Of a stretch of 64,000 nucleotides of DNA, positions 57,501 through 64,000 are shown piece after piece. The notes below the pieces were generated by a model. That model made no database searches. It was not told the DNA's origin and saw nothing but the letters and a program-made list of their open reading frames with translations. The first letter of the stretch is position 1. Each line of letters begins with the position of its first letter. The stretch comes from Beroe ovata (taxonomy: Eukaryota > Ctenophora > Nuda > Beroida > Beroidae). Both the position numbers and the translations under genes were made by a program. Location of the stretch: positions 81,143 to 145,142 of the forward strand of contig CAMPET010000049.1 in the NCBI GenBank assembly GCA_946803715.1, in the 5' to 3' direction.

Positions 57501-60500
57501 TGAAAATAATATAAGGAGGGAAGAGTGCTGTCAAGGAAACTGGTGCCACGAGGAGGAGTGGTGTCAAGAGAAATGGTGTCAAGAGATGGGTGCTCTCAAG
57601 GAAACGGGTGTCAGGAAAAACTGGTGTCAAGGAAATTGATGTCCATACAGTTTCAAGAAAGTGGTGTCAAGAAAATGCGCGGCCAAGGAAACTGGTGTCA
57701 GTGAAAAGGATGTCAGGAGGAAAGAGTGCTGACAAGGAAACCAGTGTCTAAAGAAGTGGTGCAAAAGGTGAGTGCTGTCAAGGGAACTGGTGCCATGGAA
57801 AGTGTTCTCAGGAGCAGAGCGCTGTAAAGCAAACAGGTGTCAGGAAAGTTGTGACTGGTGTCAAGAGAAAAAGGGCTAACAAGAAGACTGGTGTCAGGGA
57901 AAGTGGTGTCACTAGGATAAGTGTCAAAAAGTGGTGTCAGAAAGGAAAGTGGTGTCAAGAAAACTGGTTCAACGAGGAGAAATGCTGTCAAGAGAAACAG
58001 TGTAAAGAAAAGTGTTGTCAAGAAATAAGTTCTGTCAAGGAAAGTGCTGTCAAGGAAAGTGCTGTCAGGGGGAAGTGCTGTCCAGGAAACTGGTTTCACG
58101 AGGAGAAGTACTGTCAAGGAAATTGGTGTCAAGACAGTTTCAAGAAAGTAGTGTCAAGGGAACTGGTGTCACCGGAAACTGGTGTCGACGAAATCGGTAT
58201 CTAGACAGTTTCGAGAAAGTGGTGTCAAGAGAAAAAGCGCGGTCAAGGAAACTGGTGTCAGTGAAAATGATATCAGGAGGAAAGAGTGCTGTCAAGGGAA
58301 CTCGTGTCAGTGAGTGTGATGTCAGGAGGAAGTGCTGTCAAGGAGAGTGGTGTCAGGAAACTGGTGTCACGAGGAGAAGTGGTGTCAGGGACAATGGTGT
58401 CAGGAAGAGTTGTTCTAGGAGCAGAGTGCAGTCAAGGAAACTGGTGCCACGAGGAGGAGTGGTGTCAAGAGAAATGGTGTCAAGAGATGGGTGCTCTCAA
58501 GGAAACTGGTGTCAGCGAAAACTGGTGTCAAGGAAATTGATGTCCAGACAGTTTCAAGAAAGTGTTGTCAAGAAAAAGCGCGGCCAAGGAAACTGATGTC
58601 AGTGAAAAGGATGTCAGGAGGAAAGAGTGTCAGGAAAGTTGTGACTGGTGTCAAGGGGAGAAGGGCTGCCAAGAAGACTGGTGTCAGGGAAAGTTGTGTC
58701 ACTAGGGTAAGTGTCAAAAAGTGATGTCAGGAAGGAAAGTGGTGTCAACGAGGAGAAGAACTGTCAAGGAAAACAGTGTAAAGAAAAGTGGTGTCAAGAG
58801 ATAAGTTCTGTCGAGGAAAGTGGTGTCAGGGTGAAGTGTTGTGAAGGAAAGTGGTGTCAGGAGGGGAAGTGCTGTCAAGGAAATTGGTGTCAAGACAGTT
58901 TCAAGAAAGTGGTGTCAAGGAAAATGGTTTCACGAGGAGAAGTGCTGTCAAGGAAACCAGTGTCAAGGAAACCAGTGTCTAGAGGAGTGCTGTCAAGAGA
59001 TGAGTGCTGTCAAGGAAAGTGGTGTCCGGGAAAGTGGTGTCAGGAGGGGAAGTGCTGTCAAGGAAATTGGAGTCAAGACAGTTTCAAGAAAGTGGTGTCA
59101 AGAGAAAAAGGGTGGTCAAGATAACTGGTGTAAGGAAAAGTGGTGTCAGTAGGGGAAGTGCTGCCAAGGAAATGTCAGGAGGGAAATTGGTGTCAAGAGA
59201 AAAAGCGCGGTATCAGTAGAAGAAGTGCTGTGAAAGGAACTATAGAGTCAAACAAGTGGTGTCAGGAGGATAAGTGCTGTGATCGAGGAAACGCTTCTTC
59301 GATCGAGGATTTATTTAATTATAGTTATTTGATATTCCTGAAAATATACCCTCGGTCTCATGTCTGGACCTTATCCTCCCTAAGGGAAATAGATTCGAAG
59401 TTTTATGAAGGGGCGCACGGTCACACAAACACTACTTACCTCTGCGTAGTGGACTAGCTGGAAGATAAACTGCCAAATGAATATGAATGGCATGAGGAGA
59501 AAATTGACTAGGGCAACGTAGGAAATGTTTTTGGAAAGTTGATCAGCCAAAATTTCCCGAAATTCCCGTTTCTTGTATTTATCATCAAGTTTCCAGCTGT
59601 TTCTGAAAGATCAGAGTTTGTAAGCTATCGATAATTATGATTAACAATATGACATTGTGCATGATAAGCAGGAATGGTATTCTGAAATCCAGAAAATATA
59701 TCGCCCATTCAAGAATAGACTAACTTGAAAGGAGCCCAAGGTCCAGTGAAAAGAATAAGCTCGAGGTTACCCATCAGAACTTTAGACAAGAAGACTCTAT
59801 TACCAAGTATGGGGAAGTTGAACGAGTATGGTAGCACGTTCTTGTTAATCATGGCTATTTTGTAATTATCCACTCGCAATATCCGGTTAGAAATATCTAG
59901 GAAAGAGGATACAGGGTGATATTGAGTTGTGGAAATTGAGCAGTTGTATAACAACTCCCATCACCTAATACCTAATTCTGAGAGTGTGTCTTTGTGTAAG
60001 CAGAGTTGTACTTCCTTTTGTGACTCAATTACTTTGTTCTGGACTTCCAGCCAATCCAAGTTACAGATATCATCCTGAAGAAATACACACACTATCTGCA
60101 CAGTTTACATAGAGTAGGTAATGAGTGTACACTGTTCTGTAAAAAGTACCGTGTACGAATACAAACTGTGTAAAATACGCACTAGTATACACAGTACTTG
60201 TTCGATGTACAAGTGTCTTATATATTGGACAATGAACATTACACACAGGTTGATGCATATTGCATACGGATGTTCATTGGACATCGTACATCGTACATTA
60301 CAGGTAAATCCTAGAAGTGAAAAGAGCAAATTTCATACAGTACTATACGGAGCACCGAACTTGAAGAAACCTCAGAAATCTTGAGAACGTTGCTGTAGAA
60401 GCGTCTGATTTCCCCGTACTTCATCGTGTTCCATATAAATTTGAAACACCTCCAGCACCAGTAACAAGCAGCAATTATCACGAGTAGCGCAACAAAACCG

Positions 60501-61779
60501 TGTATACTGAAACACGAGTTCATGAAAACTGACATGACCACAATACCACATAGTAGCTCAGATTTCTCGGCCATTATTCAGCAGTCACCATGATAGTAAG
60601 AACTATACTCACTTGCGGAGCCCATTCCAATTGATAGCGTCGGATAATGACGGTTCATCAGTCCTGTTTGTGTATCCACTGTGGGATCCCAACTCATCGT
60701 AATCTATACATGACGTGAGGAACACAACGAAAAAGACCACGAAGATAAACTGCCTGAAAAGGAGCTGCGATATCAGTATGACACCATACTGATTACACTA
60801 ACATGACACCGCTATCATAAACATTACACCACACTTAGCTTGACACGATATTGTATGCTATAGTTCCATTATCTAATTTTCATACGATTGATGGCAGTCA
60901 ATTTGGTCCCGACAACCGCGTAGCGGAGCTCGACTAATTACCCTAGCGACCAGCCAACCCCCTTATCGACACTTAACACCGGATCACCTGGGGCAGCCAG
61001 GGTGCTGCAAGTGCTGGCTGATCGGCTCCGAACCATACAGGACGAACCATACAGGACGGTTACCACAATTTCTTGCTTCATCTCAGAAATACCACAGCTC
61101 ACTACCTATTTTACGGCCATGAGTACCGGGGGAGGAATGGGCGTCGAAATATCAACATTCTCGAAGAGGGAGCGAATTTCCTCCATCATTATATTTGGTC
61201 GGCAAATTTCCACTATTCTAACGTAGTGGAGTGCAGCTAAGTTTGTCAGACAATATGTGCTCATTGCTCACACACTGAGAATTGATCAGTCTGCGTAACA
61301 GCAACTTTACATGTATGCAACCAATTTTGTAGGAAACAATTCCCTCAACACGAATGACCTTGAATAACACTTGAAATGAACTTTTAAAGACTATTTCCAC
61401 TTTTCTATCTCCTTGTATTGAATGTGACCCTAAATGGTGCATTGTTGACAATTTAAAATTCAATGAAATTAATTTTTGATATCATGATTATTATAACTCA
61501 CAGCAACTGGAGCAATTCATTGATGAACATGCACCAGAAGCCATTATTCCGATGATAGTTGTAAATTCTTGTAAAGAAGTCATCAAGGTTAAGAATCTGG
61601 TTCCATTTGTTGGAATCATGGCTCATCAAGATCTGAAAGGTAATGGTATAACAAATGGCTTTTCAGATGATTCAAACAGTAGGTTGAGTTAATAAGGTCC
61701 TGGCACCTACTTGTTCATGTGGAGGTGCCTCTTCGTCAGATTCGAAAAGTCTTTCATATTTATGACTCTTGCCATCCAT
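48567..61779 (-). CDS. ATG9: Autophagy-related protein 9 (ATG9), at least 15 exons, 13 kb
   Basis: Lipid scramblase on Golgi-derived vesicles that seeds autophagosome membranes. Exons (minus): 61711-61779, 61502-61632, 60613-60753, 60371-60506, 59972-60074, 59725-59896, 59440-59602, 51616-51794, 51362-51512, 51024-51156, 50259-50381, 49917-50126, 49127-49865, 48817-48922, 48567-48719; about 900 residues. Landmarks: YERLFESDEEAPP start, NLDDFFTRIYNYHRNNGFWC, RILRVDNYKIAMINK, LSKNISYVALVNFLLMPFIF, KREPGFLGVRMWSLY, FFAGAILLALVIL, HYQPDSWINAAHLPRVRQQF, AEELLSPLITPFILYF, CSFSQMDIKRHGNPDW, then a long Ser/Met-rich tail with SALYLHSLHS. The first 12 exons join in perfect phase. The joins 49917/49865 and 49127/48922 do not match, and the 48817 exon needs a 2-base shift at a tgtgtg. 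The 7.6-kb intron 51795-59439 houses other elements. Confidence 0.9.
50451..50987. mobile_element. Mariner-like MITE with TA target duplication, in an ATG9 intron
   Basis: Starts TA|cagggtgtgtc and ends gacacaccctg|TA; the tips are inverted repeats (cagggtgtgtc...ataaaaaagtgaacag against ctgtccacttatttttgaca...ccctg). The ~535-base interior has no open frame of note. TA duplication and CAGGGTG-type ends are typical of Tc1/mariner-derived elements. Confidence 0.75.
51950..52250 (+). mobile_element. LINE reverse transcriptase C-terminal fragment in an ATG9 intron
   Basis: The frame reads QRLGLRAMVPSLNPKAQKS then YHNSFGAALLWNILPKCVN and TLAGFKVQVAL. This is the F-x-x-x-A-x-x-LWN-x-LP...FK pattern of the region after a LINE reverse transcriptase. 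Only the 3' end is present, antisense to ATG9. Confidence 0.65.
52682..53689 (+). CDS. METTL24-like methyltransferase (Methyltransf_21 family), nested antisense in ATG9
   Basis: Single-exon frame of 335 residues, or 302 from the second likely start at 52781 (MKITNVRMVGYRK). A signal-anchor helix (GITIILSIILISMRVIFLYI) precedes a lumenal catalytic region. Family signatures of Methyltransf_21/METTL24: ECLVYSFGIRDDWSFEDDM with GCTVYAFDMT (nucleotide-binding fold), SYLKFDIEGWEIPGI, and LGFEIHTTD. Presumed SAM-dependent; substrate unknown. The gene lies on the plus strand within the large ATG9 intron (51795-59439) and has its own poly(A) signal at 53712. Lack of introns and a position beside a LINE scrap are consistent with a retroposed origin, but the frame is intact. 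Confidence 0.88.
   Translation: MSFPIGSVSRPLDGLSSILSHIDRPFLFLPELMKITNVRMVGYRKPLGITIILSIILISMRVIFLYIRPIYELSDYQRTLCAHDKRLLTALRNVDIDTQTDSVLLEKMFYTYLSQPFNSACNAVKSFGGKMYFKQCVITQDGHKYVCLDDLLPDIKSGECLVYSFGIRDDWSFEDDMDSIGCTVYAFDMTVDFPKHRGNRITFEKIGVADVTNETARLYSLTEILARNGHTNTKISYLKFDIEGWEIPGIPAWFASGALDNVQQLGFEIHTTDPGLAAAMFKSMRELTLKGDFRLIVNDANRIWAKCFKRYGDSPYFMYSELVMKRVNHNHCDKN
53712..53717 (+). terminator. Poly(A) signal for the METTL24-like gene
   Basis: AATAAA lies 22 bases after the stop, with a second candidate (aaataaaa) near 53757. Confidence 0.55.
53760..54370. other. ATG9 intron sequence between METTL24-like gene and tandem array
   Basis: No gene is recognised. The sequence is unique and AT-rich until the array begins near 54373. 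Confidence 0.35.
54373..59280. repeat. 4.9-kb tandem array of a ~15-bp unit with higher-order structure, in an ATG9 intron
   Basis: Several hundred units based on aaggaaactggtgtc, with length variants of 12-18 bases (for example gaggagaagtgctgtcaa, gagataagtgctgtcaa). Units are grouped into longer periods: the block 56367-56960 is repeated almost exactly 1346 bases later at 57713-58306, and the marker ggaaagttgtgactggtgtc recurs near 54800, 56300, 56490, 57235, 57845 and 58630. Because units are mostly multiples of three, many open frames of 60-194 codons arise on both strands (rich in CQGNWCQ or LTPLSLT). They are interrupted at changes of phase and are not genes. The array sits wholly in the ATG9 intron 51795-59439 and ends ~160 bases from an ATG9 exon. 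Confidence 0.95.
60754..61501. other. ATG9 intron, nothing recognised
   Basis: A 748-base intron between the exons at 60613 and 61502. Apart from a doubled gaaccatacaggacg near 61028-61057 it holds unique sequence. The plus-strand frame 61002-61226 has no recognisable features. Confidence 0.4.
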
Positions 61780-62575
61780 GCTCTCTGCTCAGACTTAAGA
61801 AGCTAGTGTACAAATAACTATTTAGACCAGTATTAATTACCAGTATCACATCATTTTCAAGTTTCAATATCAGAGCCATTATTTTCATCATATTAATGAT
61901 CATCGGATAATAATATGTTTATGTTTTCAAAGGCGTGCCGTAGATTGCTGATTTTCCAAATTGGGGTGTACTTGTGTGTGTACAGGGGGTTGAGCCCCCC
62001 ATTTAATGGCGACAGGGGAAAATTTTGAAAAATTGACTCAAGACAGTGTAAAAGACACCTTGAAATGATATGTTTTTGACCTTAGTACTTTCGACGTTGC
62101 TTTCATGTTGCCGGATGTTATACTTATCTGTCAACTGTCACACGCACGCCTCCGTCCGAGATTTGGAGGCCTGCTTCAGCCTCTGGAAATGCGCACGCCC
62201 CGCACGAGAAACAGTGGACAGATATTGATAACATGACATCTGGCAACTCTCGTTCAACGTGTTTCACAAGAGGTGTGCAGGTAATACAAACTCTCACCAC
62301 AGTGTCTGAATCAGAATACATGAATGATATGATATTGGATTTTGATTGTACTCATGATAATAATAATAATAAATTGAAATTTAAAGACACTGCTTTTAAG
62401 ACAAGCTTATACTCAGCAGTGTCGAGCCAGGTAGAAGCCTAAAAAGAGAGAGAAAACAGTGTGGAAACAAAATCCTAGTGCCTTCCATAAGACTCAATAC
62501 TTTATCAAGCCCAGATAGCAGATGCTAAAAGTGAAATGCTAAGTTGATAGGTATAATGGAAGCGTTAACGGCTGA
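61780..62575. other. Upstream flank of ATG9
   Basis: Should contain the ATG9 promoter. Near 62195-62250 it holds a copy of the foldback-family string gagaaacagtggacagatat followed by tgataacatgacatctggca, related to palindrome 1 at 47.3 kb. No gene is supported; the frame 62233-62442 is partly in that repeat. Confidence 0.4.
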
Positions 62576-62578
62576 AAT

Positions 62579-62785
62579 TCATTTCGTCAGTTTGATTGTA
62601 TTTGGTGTGGAGAGATTGAAAAGAAAAGATTTCAGGAGTAGGTGGTATGAGTAGGTGAACATGTCTTGAAAGAACTCAGGTGCATGACCATTCATTGCTT
62701 TGTATGATATGAGTGTGATTTTGAATACAATACGCATTCGGATCTGGAGCCAAGGGAGATCATGAAGATCATTTCCCACATGATC
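62579..62785 (-). mobile_element. LINE C-terminal fragment
   Basis: The minus-strand frame reads LHDLPWLQIRMRIVFKITLI then SYKAMNGHAPEFFQDMF, matching the LHWLP-x-x-x-RI-x-FK-x-x-x-x-x-YK-A-x-x-G-x-AP pattern found downstream of the reverse transcriptase domain in many LINEs. Only this scrap remains, next to the hAT remnant. Confidence 0.65.
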
Positions 62786-62803
62786 ATATTTACAAGTACA
62801 GTC

Positions 62804-63770
62804 CTATTTTGGATTCTGAATGCCTTGATAAATAGCACTTGTCCTATAGCAACAGCCCAATGCGCCTGTTCTTGAGATGAGTAAAGGAATCATGATTTCA
62901 TCAACATCAAGTTTTTCCATGAGCTGCTTGTGAGCAGCAAATATTGAGATATCACTGAGTCTCTCATCAAGCATTGTTGTTCGAAGGCTTGACTTGATCC
63001 GCTTAAGGGCTGAGAAACTCCTCTCAGCACTAGACACTCTCAAGGATATTGTCAGTGACAGCTCAGCTAGGCGACAATACTCTGGGAGTTCTGATGTGAA
63101 ACAGAGACTATGATTTCTTGCCACCATCTCACCAAGATGACTATGAACTCTCGACTTTGTATACAGAATCTGAAGATCACTGACTAGGAGACTTTTGGTG
63201 AAGAATTTTCCATAAACGGAAGCCATGAGATACTCAACTAGATCACCTCCGCTGCATAGGAGGGGAACTTAGATACATCAGAAAGGGCAATGAATCTGAA
63301 CTGTTTGATATTACCAAACCTGTCACTGATACAGCGCAAAAGAGTATCACACACCTCTTTCACTTCTGATCGAAGCTGATCCTCGTGATTTGACTCTACA
63401 CTGACACCTGTCTCAAAGTAAATGTCCAACCTAGTGCTACATTTTCATTTCCTTCTTGACTCTGGTGGAGGGAAATTGACCGAAACTTCAGCATAGATGC
63501 CATCTGCATATTCCCTTACAGACTTCACCGCAGCAACACACCTCTCTTCAGCAGGTGTGGCCCAGCCAATATGCATCTTTATATCCTGTAGGTCTCTGTA
63601 GAACAAAACGGTTGATTTGACCATGTCTGTGAAAACGTGCAGCCAATACACATATGAAAAGTCCCAGACTTTATTACTGAATTCTTCTGGTTGGGGTTCG
63701 CAATCCTGCCAATTGTGGTCAGTGCTGGCCATGATACCATCAAACAGTCTCTGTATGAAGCCAAATCTGA
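62804..63770 (-). pseudogene. Broken hAT-type transposase (ZMYM1-like)
   Basis: Three minus-strand pieces of one protein: about 63448-63732 (NKVWDFSYVYWLHVF ... VSVNFPPPESRRK), 63238-63444 (LDIYFETGV ... FIALSDVSKFPSYA) and 62804-63226 (the hAT C-terminal dimerisation region SSAERSFSALKRIKSSLRTT, MLDERLSDISI). The first two share a frame but are split by one in-frame TGA (63445-63447). The second and third are separated by a frameshift near 63235. The dimerisation motif resembles the zinc-finger MYM-type 1-like/hAT proteins abundant in many animal genomes. Degenerate; upstream frames beyond 63770 are not recognised. Confidence 0.75.
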
Positions 63771-63829
63771 CTTTATAGCTACAACTTGTTGAGATCTATA
63801 GGTCCAACTTGCTTTGCAAGAAGATAATG

Positions 63830-63895
63830 TGAGACAAGATTTTATCTGTAGGATTACACCCTAACTTTACTGGCAGGATTTTATCCCTGACAAAG
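63830..63895. repeat. GATAAAATC-type terminal repeat motif
   Basis: Contains gattttatctgtaggatt and aggattttatccctgaca. The same string in either orientation (agggataaaatc, cagataaaatctgaca) occurs at 18830-18875, 47300, 47523 and 48386, often beside foldback or GC-rich repeats. Likely the tip of a dispersed non-autonomous element. Confidence 0.5.
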
Positions 63896-64000
63896 TGGAA
63901 TCTTGATTGCATGGCACCTATGGTAGGAAAATTGAGCCCTACAAGATATTATTTTCAGCTTTACACCCTCATTGCAAAATTGGATATTCGAGTTGGATAG

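Noticed and set aside
54246-59219. Many frames of 60-194 codons, some Cys-rich, suggesting a repeat protein
   Set aside because: All three frames of both strands are comparably open because the repeat unit is a multiple of three without stops. No frame runs the length of the array, there is no signal peptide, and the array is intronic.

Overview
This is nuclear DNA from an animal, most likely an early-branching one. The genes are split by spliceosomal introns (GT-AG, many of 50-250 bp) that keep the reading frame exactly. The protein set is metazoan: mixed-lineage kinase, PP4R3/SMEK, COG2, ATG9, TMEM184, METTL24-like, and an SRCR/ephrin-receptor-like membrane protein. Dinucleotide microsatellites, MITE-like elements and LINE and hAT remnants fill the gaps. 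I cannot name the species. The window is a scaffold with two long N gaps inside GT/CA microsatellites (13983-14216, 29179-29309) and nine single-N joins. Five of the joins are flanked by near-identical direct copies, which look like unmerged allelic contig ends.

Layout. 0.7-4.4 kb: two tandem, apparently intronless genes for secreted low-complexity proteins that share a two-cysteine core and a C-terminus F-x(2)-[FY]-[VI]-K-x-Y-C-x-F; I recognise no family. 5.1-9.35 kb (minus): a mixed-lineage MAP3K (SH3, kinase, coiled coil, CRIB-like) whose last recognised donor abuts a 63-bp minisatellite. 12.0-13.6 kb (minus): intronless ACSF3-like malonyl-CoA synthetase. 16.2-17.0 kb (minus): UTP11. 20.4-20.8 kb: intronless pterin-4a-carbinolamine dehydratase. 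21.2-31.7 kb: PP4R3/SMEK in 12 exons, with a complete 451-residue alpha-tubulin gene on the opposite strand inside one intron. 33.3-35.1 kb: TMEM184-like, 3' end not found. 36.5-43.1 kb: COG2 in 16 exons, with an SRCR/Cys-rich membrane protein gene nested in an intron on the same strand. 43.6-48.5 kb: a repeat block (MITE, satellite-like array, foldback palindromes). 48.6-61.8 kb (minus): ATG9, with an intron of about 7.6 kb holding a METTL24-like gene, a LINE scrap and a 4.9-kb tandem array. 62.6-63.8 kb: LINE and hAT remnants.

The genes do not form one pathway. They are housekeeping genes for ribosome biogenesis (UTP11), Golgi tethering (COG2), autophagy (ATG9), phosphatase targeting (SMEK), stress signalling (MLK), mitochondrial acyl-CoA metabolism (ACSF3), pterin recycling (PCBD) and cytoskeleton (alpha-tubulin). 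The notable themes are three nested genes within 40 kb, a perfect RFX X-box upstream of the alpha-tubulin gene, an unrecognised pair of secreted proteins, and unusually dense tandem and foldback repeats.
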